Origin: Streptomyces roseus
GTDB lineage: Bacteria > Actinomycetota > Actinomycetes > Streptomycetales > Streptomycetaceae
Length of the DNA stretch: 64,000 nucleotides
Direction of reading: 5' to 3'
NCBI RefSeq assembly: GCF_001044425.1
Contig: NZ_LFML01000126.1
Location: 1-64,000, forward strand
The notes under the pieces are model-generated. The model was given only the letters and a program-made list of their open reading frames with translations, searched no databases and was not told where the DNA came from. Below, in pieces: positions 15,990-25,267 of the stretch (position 1 is the first letter of the stretch; each line of letters starts with the position of its first letter). The translations under genes and the position numbers were made by a program.

Positions 15990-16193
15990 ATGGCTACGGG
16001 AACCGTGAAGTGGTTCAACGCGGAAAAGGGCTTCGGCTTCATCGCCCAGGACGGCGGCGGTCCGGACGTCTTCGCCCACTACTCGGCGATCAACGCCTCG
16101 GGCTTCCGTGAGCTCCAGGAGGGCCAGGTCGTGACGTTCGACGTCACCCAGGGCCAGAAGGGCCCCCAGGCGGAGAACATCACCCCCGCCTGA
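15990..16193 (+). CDS. Cold-shock protein, CspA family (second copy)
   Basis: This 67-residue cold-shock domain has TVKWFNAEKGFGFIAQ (RNP1) and VFAHY (RNP2). It is close to the protein encoded at 10588-10791, differing mostly in the middle and C-terminal half (SAINASGFRELQEGQ). It would act as a nucleic-acid chaperone. It is preceded by a leader with a terminator-like hairpin and followed by a strong terminator. Confidence 0.97.
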   Translation: MATGTVKWFNAEKGFGFIAQDGGGPDVFAHYSAINASGFRELQEGQVVTFDVTQGQKGPQAENITPA

Positions 16194-16308
16194 CCTTTTT
16201 CCGCCCCGCCGCACATCCGAGGACGCACGACCCGCACGTACGGCGGTCGTGGGCTCCCTTCGGAAGCGCGGACGCCGGCCCATCCGGCGATCAGCGGCAT
16301 CTGGACGC

Positions 16309-16341
16309 AAGAGGCCCGCACGGTAACCGTGCGGGCCTCTT
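16309..16341 (+). terminator. Terminator after second cold-shock gene
   Basis: AAGAGGCCCGCACGGT and ACCGTGCGGGCCTCTT form a 16-bp perfect inverted repeat around a single A. Confidence 0.8.
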
Positions 16342-16499
16342 GCTGTCCTGGCAGGCATGGCCTCTTGTGCGGAGGACGTGGCCGGGTCCCGACCTGGGGG
16401 AGAAACGCGTTTGCCCGCCTGCATAGATAAGAAACCGGTAAGGATCAGGCGCATGGGTGCGGGGCGGGCGGGCATGCGGTGCTTCGGAGGTTGATAACT

Positions 16500-16661
16500 A
16501 TGGTTCCCCTGCTTCTTGTTCTCCTGCTCATCCTGATTCTCGCCGGTGCCGGTTTCGCGCTGAAGATCCTTTGGTGGGTCGCCATCGCGGTTCTGATCCT
16601 GTGGCTGATCGGCTTCGTTGCCCGTCCGAAGGGCAGTAGCGGCCGCTGGTACCGCTGGTAG
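16500..16661 (+). CDS. 53-residue hydrophobic membrane peptide (copy 1)
   Basis: The peptide is almost wholly hydrophobic: MVPLLLVLLLILILAG, then ALKILWWVAIAVLILWLIG, ending in a basic-aromatic tail RPKGSSGRWYRW. It should form a membrane hairpin or two short helices. ATG 16500 is preceded by GGAGG 9 nt upstream. A near-identical copy, including the ribosome-binding leader, is at 26021-26182. The function is unknown; the shape recalls small stress-induced membrane peptides. Confidence 0.8.
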   Translation: MVPLLLVLLLILILAGAGFALKILWWVAIAVLILWLIGFVARPKGSSGRWYRW

Positions 16662-16681
16662 CCGGGCAGACCCCAGGCCGT

Positions 16682-16717
16682 ATGCAGGGGCCCACCCCAC
16701 GGGGTGGGCCCCTGCAT
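16682..16717 (+). terminator. Terminator after hydrophobic peptide copy 1
   Basis: ATGCAGGGGCCCACCCC and its exact 17-nt complement are separated by AC, 20 nt after the stop codon. The remaining 285 nt to the kinase start show nothing recognisable. Confidence 0.8.
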
Positions 16718-17002
16718 GTCTGGTGAGATCACGAACCCCGGAAGCCTGGATGTGGTCCATCACGGGCCGCACAAGTCCTACGCCCCAAACCTCGCTTGCG
16801 TGGACGGGGCGAGGGGGGCACCGCGCGAGTGATACGCATCACGGAAGGCGGCGGTCATGGCAGACGGTTCGGTCCGTGGAAGGCGCCGCAGGGGTTTTGT
16901 GAACGGTGTAGCACCGGCCTGAGCGTAGAAGCCTCTGGTTTAGCCTGAGCAGGAGACTGCGCGAGGTGTCGGGCAGGTCGGTCGCGCGGAGATGGGGCAG
17001 GG

Positions 17003-20000
17003 ATGGCCAAGCAGATGGATACCGGGAGCACGCAGACTCCGGGGATGGTGGGGGAGCAGCAGCTGCGCCAGTTGCTGGCGGGGCTGACGTCCGTGCGTGA
17101 CGGTGACTTCGGAACCCGGCTGCCGGATGACGCGGACGGTCTCCTGGGGGAGATCGCCACCGTCTTCAACGGGATGGTCGACCAGCTCTCCTTGTTCACC
17201 TCGGAGGTGACACGGGTCGCTCGCGAGGTCGGCACGGAGGGGACCCTGGGCGGTCAGGCCGAGGTGCCGGGCGTCTCCGGGACGTGGGCCGACCTGACCG
17301 ACTCCGTCAACGCGATGGCGGGCAACCTCACCACCCAGGTCCGGGACATCGCCCAGGTCGCCACCGCCGTCGCGCGCGGCGACCTCTCCCAGAAGATCGA
17401 CGTGGCGGCCCGCGGCGAGATCCTGGAGCTGAAGGACACCGTCAACACGATGGTCGACCAGCTGTCCTCCTTCGCGGACGAGGTCACCCGGGTGGCGCGT
17501 GAGGTCGGCAGCGAGGGCCGGCTCGGCGGCCAGGCCGAGGTGCCCGGCGTGGCCGGGGTATGGCGTGACCTGACCGACTCGGTGAACTTCATGGCCGGCA
17601 ACCTCACCGACCAGGTCCGCAACATCGCTCAGGTGACCACCGCGGTGGCCAAGGGCGACCTGTCTCAGAAGATCGCTGTTGACGCCCGGGGCGAGATCCT
17701 GGAGCTGAAGAACACCATCAACACGATGGTCGACCAGCTGTCGGCGTTCGCCGACGAGGTCACCCGCATGGCCCGTGAGGTGGGCACGGACGGCCGGCTC
17801 GGCGGGCAGGCGGACGTCAAGGGGGTCTCGGGCACCTGGCGTGACCTCACCGACTCGGTGAACTTCATGGCCGGCAACCTCACCGCCCAGGTCCGCTCCA
17901 TCGCCGAGGTCGCCACCGCGGTGGCGCAGGGAGACCTGTCGCAGAAGATCCGGGTCGATGCGCGCGGCGAGATCCTGGAGCTGAAGACGACCATCAACAC
18001 GATGGTCGACCAGCTGTCCGCCTTCGCCGACGAGGTCACCAGAGTCGCCCGCGAGGTCGGCACCGACGGTCGGCTCGGCGGACAGGCGGACGTCAAGGGG
18101 GTCTCCGGCACCTGGCGCGACCTCACCGACTCGGTGAACTTCATGGCCGACAACCTCACCGCCCAGGTCCGCTCCATCGCGGAAGTGACCACCGCGGTGG
18201 CGCAGGGAGACCTGTCGCAGAAGATCCGGGTGGACGCCCGCGGGGAGATCCTGGAGCTGAAGGAGACCATCAACACGATGGTCGACCAGCTGTCCGCGTT
18301 CGCCGACGAGGTCACCCGAGTCGCCCGCGAGGTCGGCACCGAGGGCAATCTGGGCGGCCAGGCCACGGTCCGCGGGGTGTCGGGCACCTGGAAGGACCTC
18401 ACCGACAACGTCAACGTGATGGCGTCGAACCTGACCGGACAGGTGCGCTCCATCGCCCAGGTCGCCACGGCAGTGGCCCGCGGCGACCTGTCGCAGAAGA
18501 TCACGGTGGAGGCCAAGGGCGAGGTCGCCGCGCTGGCCGGCGTCATCAACACCATGGTCGACACGCTGTCCGCGTTCGCCGACGAGGTGACCCGTGTGGC
18601 CCGCGAGGTCGGCACCGAGGGCCGGCTCGGCGGCCAGGCCCGGGTCCCCAACGTCGCCGGGACCTGGAAGGACCTCACGGACAACGTCAACTCCATGGCG
18701 AACAACCTCACCGGACAGGTCCGCAACATCGCCCTCGTCACCACGGCGGTCGCCAACGGCGACCTGTCCAAGAAGATCGACGTGGACGCCCGGGGCGAGA
18801 TCCTGGAGCTGAAGACCACCATCAACACGATGGTCGACCAGCTGTCCTCCTTCGCCGCGGAGGTCACCCGCGTGGCCCGCGAGGTGGGCAGTGAAGGCCG
18901 GCTCGGCGGTCAGGCCGAGGTCGAAGGGGTCTCGGGCACCTGGAAGCGGCTCACCGAGAACGTCAACGAACTGGCCGGGAACCTCACCCGCCAGGTGCGG
19001 GCCATCGCCGAGGTCGCCAGCGCGGTCGCCGAGGGCGACCTGACCCGCTCGATCACCGTCGACGCCTCCGGCGAGGTCGCCGAACTCAAGGACAACATCA
19101 ACTCGATGGTCGGCTCGCTGCGCGAGACCACCCGGGCCAACCAGGAACAGGACTGGCTCAAGTCCAACCTCGCCCGCATCTCCGGTCTGATGCAGGGCCA
19201 CCGCGACCTCGCGGTGGTCGCCGACCTCGTCATGGATGAACTGACGCCGCTGGTGGAAGCCAGCTACGGAGCCTTCTACCTGGTCGAGGAGAACGACGAG
19301 GACACCTGGCTCACCCTGATCGGCTCCTTCGGCAGGCCCGCCGACCACCCGGCGGCCCAGCGCGTCCGCGAGGGCGAGACGCTTCTGGGGCAGGCGGCCC
19401 GCAGCCGTCGCATCCTCAGCACCACCAACGTGCCGCCGAGCTACCTGATCTCCTCCAGCCTGGGCGAAGCCACCCCGGCCAGCCTCATCGTGCTGCCGAT
19501 CCTGGTCGAGGACCAGGTCCTGGGCGTGATCGAACTGGCCACCTTCACCTCCTTCACCCCCGTGCACCGCGACTTCCTGGGACGCCTGATGGAGACCATC
19601 GGCGTCAACGTCAGCACCATCGTCGCGAACGCCCGCACCGACGAACTCCTGGAAGAGTCCCAGCGCCTCACCGGCGAGCTCCAGGCCCGCTCCGAGCAGC
19701 TGCAGGTCCAGCAGGAGGAGCTGCAGCGCTCCAACGAGGAGTTGGAAGAGAAGGCAGCACTCCTGGCCACCCAGAACCGCGACATCGAGACGAAGAACCT
19801 GGAGATCGAGCAGGCGCGGCAGGAGCTCGAGGACCGGGCCCAGCAGCTGTCTCTCGCATCGAAGTACAAGTCGGAGTTCCTGGCCAACATGAGCCACGAG
19901 CTGCGCACCCCGCTCAACAGCCTGCTGATCCTGGCCCAGCTCCTCTCCCAGAACCCCTCCCGCAACCTCACCCCCAAGCAGGTCGAGTACGCGGGCATCA

Positions 20001-21577
20001 TCCACTCGGCCGGCTCCGACCTGCTCCAGCTCATCAACGACATCCTCGACCTGTCCAAGGTCGAGGCAGGCAAGATGGACATCAACCTGGAACGGGTGTC
20101 CCTCAAGGCCCTCCTCGCCTACGTGGAGGCCTCCTTCCGCCCTCTGACCACCCAGAAGGGACTCGACTTCGAGATCTCGACGGCGCCCGGCGTACCGGTG
20201 GACCTCCTCACCGACGACGCCCGCCTCCAGCAGATCCTCCGTAACCTCCTGTCCAATGCGGTGAAATTCACCGAAAAAGGCAGGGTCCGGGTCGAGATCC
20301 GGCCGGCGACGGAGGCAGAGCTCCCGGCCGAGTTGCAGGACGCGGGCTCGGTGGTCGCGTTCAAGGTGACCGACACCGGCATCGGCATCGCCGAGGAGCA
20401 GCTCGAAGTGATCTTCGCGGCGTTCCAGCAGGCCGACGGCACGACCAGCCGCAAGTACGGAGGCACGGGCCTCGGCCTGTCCATCACCCGCGAGATCGCC
20501 CGACTCCTCGGCGGTGCCGTCACCGCCACCAGCACGCCCGGCGTCGGATCCACCTTCACGCTGTACCTGCCGGTCACCCGCCCCGAGGAAGCTCCTGAAG
20601 CCAACCTCCCCGCCAAGCCGGCCCTCGAAGCGAAGCACCCCGAAGCCCTCCAGGAGGGGGACGCCGACGCGGCGGATACGACGGAGGAGCGCGGGGCGCG
20701 CCGGCTGCTGGTGATCGAGGCACGCGCCAACGGGCTCCTCAGCCTCGTCGCGGAGAGCGCGGCCTCCGAGCTGGCTGCCGGCCGGGCCCCCATCGACCCG
20801 GCGTCCGAGCAGGTGGAAGTCCTCACGGCCGTCAGCGCCACGGAGGCGGCCACCATGCTCGCCCAGGCACCCTTCCACTGCGTGGTCCTCGACCTCGCCG
20901 CGGGAGCGGAAGCCCTCAGCTTCCTGCGCGCTCTCGCCGGGGACACGGCCCTGGCCTCCCTGCCCGTACTCGCACACGACAACCGGCGCGTCACGGGAGA
21001 ACTGAAGGAGGAAGTCGACCGGCATGCCTCCGGCCAGCGTCTTGAAGTACTCGCCAGCCTCGACGAACTGCGCGAGCGCATCACCCTGCACCTGTCGGTC
21101 GACCGTCTCAACGACGTCCTGCCCCTGGTGCGGACCGAATCCGCTCCCGCCGACCTGGCGCACCCCGATGCCAGCCTCGCCGACAAGTCCGTCCTCGTCG
21201 TCGACGACGACCCCCGCAACCTGTACGCCATCAGCGGCATCCTCGAACTGCACGGCATCCGGGTACTGCACGCCGAGAACGGCCGCAAGGGCATCGAATC
21301 CCTGACCAGCACGCCGGGCATCGACCTGATCCTGATGGATGTGATGATGCCCGAACTCGACGGCTACGCGGCCACGGCAGAGATCAGATCCATGCCCGCG
21401 TACGCGGACCTGCCGATCATCTCGGTCACCGCGAAGGCCATGCCCGGCGACCGCGACAAGAGCCTCGCGGCCGGATCCAGCGACTACATCACCAAGCCCG
21501 TCGACGCCAACGACCTCCTCGCGCGTCTGCGGCACTGGCTCCTGCCCTCGGACGCCTCGGGAGCCCCCCGTGCCTGA
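17003..21577 (+). CDS. Soluble poly-HAMP hybrid sensor histidine kinase
   Basis: This 1524-residue kinase has no membrane segment. Order: about 117 N-terminal residues containing a HAMP-like start; six 92-residue repeats (118-669), each with two HAMP-like helical pairs; one final HAMP (about 670-710); GAF (about 725-880); coiled coil (890-950); HisKA with phospho-accepting H965 in NMSHELRTPLN; HATPase (about 1065-1185, DTGIGI and GGTGLGLSI); a degenerate receiver (about 1230-1365, lacking a clear acceptor triad); and a receiver with D1446 in LILMDVMMPELDGY. The layout resembles fungal group III osmosensing kinases. The phosphatase gene downstream overlaps its stop by 8 nt, so the two probably act together. 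Confidence 0.95.
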   Translation: MAKQMDTGSTQTPGMVGEQQLRQLLAGLTSVRDGDFGTRLPDDADGLLGEIATVFNGMVDQLSLFTSEVTRVAREVGTEGTLGGQAEVPGVSGTWADLTDSVNAMAGNLTTQVRDIAQVATAVARGDLSQKIDVAARGEILELKDTVNTMVDQLSSFADEVTRVAREVGSEGRLGGQAEVPGVAGVWRDLTDSVNFMAGNLTDQVRNIAQVTTAVAKGDLSQKIAVDARGEILELKNTINTMVDQLSAFADEVTRMAREVGTDGRLGGQADVKGVSGTWRDLTDSVNFMAGNLTAQVRSIAEVATAVAQGDLSQKIRVDARGEILELKTTINTMVDQLSAFADEVTRVAREVGTDGRLGGQADVKGVSGTWRDLTDSVNFMADNLTAQVRSIAEVTTAVAQGDLSQKIRVDARGEILELKETINTMVDQLSAFADEVTRVAREVGTEGNLGGQATVRGVSGTWKDLTDNVNVMASNLTGQVRSIAQVATAVARGDLSQKITVEAKGEVAALAGVINTMVDTLSAFADEVTRVAREVGTEGRLGGQARVPNVAGTWKDLTDNVNSMANNLTGQVRNIALVTTAVANGDLSKKIDVDARGEILELKTTINTMVDQLSSFAAEVTRVAREVGSEGRLGGQAEVEGVSGTWKRLTENVNELAGNLTRQVRAIAEVASAVAEGDLTRSITVDASGEVAELKDNINSMVGSLRETTRANQEQDWLKSNLARISGLMQGHRDLAVVADLVMDELTPLVEASYGAFYLVEENDEDTWLTLIGSFGRPADHPAAQRVREGETLLGQAARSRRILSTTNVPPSYLISSSLGEATPASLIVLPILVEDQVLGVIELATFTSFTPVHRDFLGRLMETIGVNVSTIVANARTDELLEESQRLTGELQARSEQLQVQQEELQRSNEELEEKAALLATQNRDIETKNLEIEQARQELEDRAQQLSLASKYKSEFLANMSHELRTPLNSLLILAQLLSQNPSRNLTPKQVEYAGIIHSAGSDLLQLINDILDLSKVEAGKMDINLERVSLKALLAYVEASFRPLTTQKGLDFEISTAPGVPVDLLTDDARLQQILRNLLSNAVKFTEKGRVRVEIRPATEAELPAELQDAGSVVAFKVTDTGIGIAEEQLEVIFAAFQQADGTTSRKYGGTGLGLSITREIARLLGGAVTATSTPGVGSTFTLYLPVTRPEEAPEANLPAKPALEAKHPEALQEGDADAADTTEERGARRLLVIEARANGLLSLVAESAASELAAGRAPIDPASEQVEVLTAVSATEAATMLAQAPFHCVVLDLAAGAEALSFLRALAGDTALASLPVLAHDNRRVTGELKEEVDRHASGQRLEVLASLDELRERITLHLSVDRLNDVLPLVRTESAPADLAHPDASLADKSVLVVDDDPRNLYAISGILELHGIRVLHAENGRKGIESLTSTPGIDLILMDVMMPELDGYAATAEIRSMPAYADLPIISVTAKAMPGDRDKSLAAGSSDYITKPVDANDLLARLRHWLLPSDASGAPRA
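17354..19009 (+). repeat. Six tandem 276-bp HAMP-coding repeats
   Basis: Six in-frame units of exactly 276 bp (92 codons) encode the poly-HAMP array. Each contains TAVA-x-GDLSQKI (GDLSKKI in the sixth), INTMVDQLS (or a close variant), EVTR-x-AREVG and GGQA. Nucleotide identity between units is high, so recombination could change the number of units. Confidence 0.92.
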
Positions 21578-24017
21578 CTCCGCCCCTTCCGAAGACGTCA
21601 CCGCGCACGAGATCCCGGCGATGCGCGGCACCCCGGGTTCGGAACCGCCGCGTACGTCGGCCCCGGTCACCACGGCGTCCTCGGGTGAAGTCGGCCTGCT
21701 CGCGGCCACGGTCGAGCGTCTGCGCAAGGAAGCCCTGGAAGCCCAGGAGGCCGCTGACGGCCGTGCGCTGATCGAACTGGCCAAGGGCATCCTCGTGGGG
21801 CGCCTGGGCTGCGGGCCCGGCGAGGCGTCCCGCCAGCTCGCCAAGCTGGCCGAGCAGGCCGACCAGCCGGTCCTCGGCCTGGCGGTCGACATCATCAACC
21901 AGGCCGCGCACGATCACGTCAGTGAACTGGCGCGGGAGTTCCTTCGGGCCACCGATGCCGATCCGGCCGCCGCCGACACCCCAGCCCCACTCGTCCGCCT
22001 GAGGGCGGCCGAGAGCCGCATGCTCGCGGCCGGAAGCGACACCCAAGCCGTCGCCGGCGCCCTGCTGGACAACGCGCTCCACGCGCTGGGCGCCGCCGGG
22101 GTGGCGATCTGGGCGGCAGGCCCCGACGCCTCGCTGTCCCTGCACGGCCAGGCGGGGTTCACCCCCCAGGAGGCGGACCGCTGGCGCTACGTGCCTCCCG
22201 AGGTCGCGACCTGCGCCCGCCTGGCCCTCACCAGGCGCGAACTCACCATCGTGGACTCCCTCGCCGAATCCGGCATCCCCACCATCGGCAGGCGTCAGCA
22301 TCCCGACGGCGGACGCATCATGATCCCGGCCGGAACGGGCGGACGCATCACCGGCGTCCTGGAAATCAGCTGGCCAGAGGCCCAGCCGCCGCGCCGGCCG
22401 GTGATCCTGCGGCAGCTGGAAGCCCTCGCCGAACTCTGCGCCCACACACTCGAGGAGCACGAGCCCGCTCCCTCGCCGCTGACGCCCAGCGCCGCGGACC
22501 TGGCAGGGGTCGCGGAGCTCACCGACCTCGCCGACCACCTCCACGACCCGGTGGTGATCCTCACCCCCACCCTCGACCAGGCGGGCCGTCTGGCCGACTT
22601 CCGCATCCACCACACCAACCAGCGCTTCACCGACCCCGCCGGGCGCACCCGCTCGAACATCACCGGAGCGCACTTCCTGGAGGCCTACCCGACGGCCGCC
22701 GAGAACAACGGCCTGTTCTCCATGCTGGAACGGGTGTACGCGACGGGGGAGCCCTGCCACGCCCCGCGGACCACCCTGACGGCAGTCGTCGACCAAGTGC
22801 CGCTGACCACGATCGCCGACGTCAGCGTCACCCGCCACGGCACCGCCCTCCTCCTCATCTGGAAGATCGAGGACGAGACCGCACGACTGGCGGCCCTGCT
22901 CCAGCACGCACAGCGCCTGGGGCGTGTCGGCGGCTTCGAGGAGCACCTCACCACGGGCGAGATCAGCTGGAACGGGCAGCTGTTCGCCCTGTTCGGCCTC
23001 CCCGCCACGGCCAGCCCGATCTCGCTCAACGAACTGACCGGCCACGTCCACCCGCACGACGTCAACTCCGTCGGCCGTTTCCTGCGCACGCTCCTGCACC
23101 GGCTGCGCGAGGCCTCGGTGGACTTCCGGCTCAAACGCGCCGACGGCATCGTCCGGCACATCCGCATGGTCGCCGAACCCGTCCTCGACCACCACGGACG
23201 CATCATCTCCGTCCGAGGCGCCTGCCAGGACATCTCCTCCCAGCACTGGACCGAAGTGGCCCTCGCCGCCACCCGGGACCAGCTCGCCGACAGCGAAGCC
23301 GAATCCGCGGACCGGACCAGGCTCGCCCTCCAGCTCCAGCACGCCATCATGCCCCCCGCCCCGGCCCCGCTGGAGGTCCCGGGCATCCGCATCGCCGTCC
23401 GCTACCGGCCCGCCGAATCCCAGTCCCTCGTCGGCGGCGACTGGTACGACTCCGTGGTCCTGCCGCACGGCAAGATCCTCATCAGCGTCGGCGACGTCGC
23501 CGGCCACGGGATCCAAGCCGCCACCGGCATGGTCATCCTGCGCAACGCCCTGCGCGGCCTCGCCGTCACCGGGGCCGGCCCCGCACAGCTGCTCTCCTGG
23601 CTCAACAGCGTCGCCCACCACCTCACCAGCAACGTCACCGCGACCGCCGTCTGCGGCATCTACGACCCCGACACCCGCACCCTGCGGTGGGCGCGCGCCG
23701 GCCACCTGCCCCCCGTCCTGGTCCGCGGAGACCACGCCGAGGCCTTCCCCCTGACCTCCGGCCTCCTCCTCGGAGCGCTCCCGGACGCCGACTACGCGGA
23801 AGAGGAAGTACAGCTCCAGCGCGAGGACACCCTCCTCATGTACACCGACGGACTCGTCGAACGACGGGACCTGTCCGTCACGGACTCCCTCGCGCAGCTC
23901 CTCGCCGTCGCCGCGCATCCCTCGGACTGCCTTGAACGCCGCCTCGACGATCTGCTGACCTACAGCGCCTCCGACACCGACGACGACACCTGTCTCATCG
24001 GAGTACAGGTGCGTTGA
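21570..24017 (+). CDS. ANTAR/GAF/PAS PP2C (SpoIIE-type) phosphatase
   Basis: This 815-residue protein begins with a disordered tail and a coiled stretch leading to an ANTAR-like helical domain (about 55-115, ALIELAKGILVGRLG). GAF-like (150-300) and PAS-like segments (about 310-420 and 435-560) follow. The C-terminal phosphatase (about 590-815) has SLVGGDWYDSV, ISVGDVAGHG, ARAGHLPPVL, LMYTDGLVERR and a final DDDTCLIGVQV. The GTG start overlaps the kinase stop by 8 nt. ANTAR modules normally bind RNA antiterminator loops, which is unusual joined to a phosphatase. The kinase and phosphatase likely form a signalling unit controlling STAS-type targets. Confidence 0.92.
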   Translation: MPDSAPSEDVTAHEIPAMRGTPGSEPPRTSAPVTTASSGEVGLLAATVERLRKEALEAQEAADGRALIELAKGILVGRLGCGPGEASRQLAKLAEQADQPVLGLAVDIINQAAHDHVSELAREFLRATDADPAAADTPAPLVRLRAAESRMLAAGSDTQAVAGALLDNALHALGAAGVAIWAAGPDASLSLHGQAGFTPQEADRWRYVPPEVATCARLALTRRELTIVDSLAESGIPTIGRRQHPDGGRIMIPAGTGGRITGVLEISWPEAQPPRRPVILRQLEALAELCAHTLEEHEPAPSPLTPSAADLAGVAELTDLADHLHDPVVILTPTLDQAGRLADFRIHHTNQRFTDPAGRTRSNITGAHFLEAYPTAAENNGLFSMLERVYATGEPCHAPRTTLTAVVDQVPLTTIADVSVTRHGTALLLIWKIEDETARLAALLQHAQRLGRVGGFEEHLTTGEISWNGQLFALFGLPATASPISLNELTGHVHPHDVNSVGRFLRTLLHRLREASVDFRLKRADGIVRHIRMVAEPVLDHHGRIISVRGACQDISSQHWTEVALAATRDQLADSEAESADRTRLALQLQHAIMPPAPAPLEVPGIRIAVRYRPAESQSLVGGDWYDSVVLPHGKILISVGDVAGHGIQAATGMVILRNALRGLAVTGAGPAQLLSWLNSVAHHLTSNVTATAVCGIYDPDTRTLRWARAGHLPPVLVRGDHAEAFPLTSGLLLGALPDADYAEEEVQLQREDTLLMYTDGLVERRDLSVTDSLAQLLAVAAHPSDCLERRLDDLLTYSASDTDDDTCLIGVQVR

Positions 24018-24232
24018 CTCGGACGCCCCGCCGGCGGTCGTGCGTGCACGAGCGACGCCGGCCGTGTCCTGGCCGGTACGACGGCGTTGGCAGGGGGCGT
24101 AGGAGCTCTTCATGGCCGGATCCCCTCGATGCGTGTGCGGGCGGCGTTCCGGTGGGCGCGGCCGAGGCCGTCCGGCGCGGGGGGCATCATGGAGGACGTA
24201 GGAAGAACGGACTGTGAAAGGGAAGTGCGAGG

Positions 24233-25210
24233 GTGACGGCGACAACCACTGACATCGAGAGGGCAGCCGGTCTGCTGCGGGCCGGAGGCCTGGTGGGTCT
24301 CCCGACGGAGACCGTCTACGGTCTTGGCGCCAACGCCGAGGACCCCGCCGCTGTCACGAAGATCTTCGAGGTGAAGGGGCGCCCGCCCTCCCACCCGCTG
24401 ATCGTCCACATCGCCGCCGCGGACCAGCTGGACGACTGGGTCGAGGAGGTGCCCCGGGCCGCGCGCGTGCTGGCCGACCACTTCTGGCCCGGGCCGCTGA
24501 CCCTGGTCCTGCGCCGGGGCCGGCGCGTGCCGCTGGAGGCGACCGGTGGACTGGAGACGGTGGCCGTGCGCGTCCCTGACCACCCGGTCGCCCTCGCGCT
24601 GCTGTCGGCCTTCGGCGGTGGCGTGACGGCGCCGTCCGCCAACCGCTTCGGCTCGGTCAGCCCGACCACCGCGGACGACGTCCGGGCGGAGCTCGGCGAC
24701 GGCGTCGACTTCGTCCTGGACGGTGGACCCTGCGAGGTCGGCGTCGAGTCGACCATCGTCGACGTCACGGGCGAGACTCCGGCGATCTTGCGTCCCGGGG
24801 GAGTGACGCGCGAGGACCTCGAAGCGGTGCTGGGGCGCCCGGTCGACGTGCCGTCCACCAGCGGTGTCCGGGTACCGGGCCAGCATCCCTCGCACTACGC
24901 GCCGCGGGCGCGGGTTGTCCTCGTCGAGCCGGAGAACGTCGTCGCCGAAGCCGAGCTCGCCCAGGAGGAGGGGCACCGGGTCGGTGTCTTCCTTCCTCCG
25001 TCCCTGGTCGGCGCGGAAGTGAAGGCGCACGCCGTGGTGACCGTGCCCGGGTCGCCGGCGGCGTACGCGCAGGGGCTGTACGGGTTCCTGCGTGAGCTTG
25101 ACCAGCAGGGGTGCGACCTCATCGTCGCGTCCCTGCCGGTGGAGGCGGGGCTGGGGCTGGCGATCGCCAACCGTCTACGCCGGGCAGCCGGACCCCGGCT
25201 CCCTGTCTGA
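24233..25210 (+). CDS. L-threonylcarbamoyladenylate synthase (Sua5/YrdC)
   Basis: This 325-residue enzyme makes threonylcarbamoyl-AMP from Thr, bicarbonate and ATP, for the t6A modification of ANN-decoding tRNAs. The YrdC domain (about 1-190) has GLPTETVYGLG, KGRPPSHPLIVH, APSANRFGSVSPT and the STIVDV strand. A Sua5 C-terminal domain follows (about 205-325) after the linker PGQHPSHYAPRA. Length and layout are those of the two-domain Sua5. A GTG start is preceded by GGGAAGTGCGAGG. Primary Streptomyces copies usually sit near prmC/atp genes, so this may be an extra copy. Confidence 0.93.
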   Translation: MTATTTDIERAAGLLRAGGLVGLPTETVYGLGANAEDPAAVTKIFEVKGRPPSHPLIVHIAAADQLDDWVEEVPRAARVLADHFWPGPLTLVLRRGRRVPLEATGGLETVAVRVPDHPVALALLSAFGGGVTAPSANRFGSVSPTTADDVRAELGDGVDFVLDGGPCEVGVESTIVDVTGETPAILRPGGVTREDLEAVLGRPVDVPSTSGVRVPGQHPSHYAPRARVVLVEPENVVAEAELAQEEGHRVGVFLPPSLVGAEVKAHAVVTVPGSPAAYAQGLYGFLRELDQQGCDLIVASLPVEAGLGLAIANRLRRAAGPRLPV

Positions 25211-25267
25211 GCCACCCCTCTCGCGGGGGGCGGTGACGGCGGCGGCCCCGCCAGGCGGGTGGCTCAG
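25207..25267. terminator. Shared convergent terminator region
   Basis: CTGAGCCACC (25207-25216) and GGTGGCTCAG (25258-25267) form a perfect 10-bp inverted repeat that includes the stop codons of both convergent genes. G/C-rich inner sequence could add pairing. Confidence 0.5.

Noticed and set aside
16940..21898. A 1652-codon minus-strand frame opposite the poly-HAMP kinase
   Set aside because: It is the antisense shadow of highly repetitive, G/C-third-position-biased coding DNA. Its product is low-complexity Gly/Asp/Val/Arg sequence, while the plus frame has clear domains.
21489..24245. Long minus-strand frame opposite the SpoIIE phosphatase
   Set aside because: Shadow frame; no domains, no ribosome site, opposite a strong gene.
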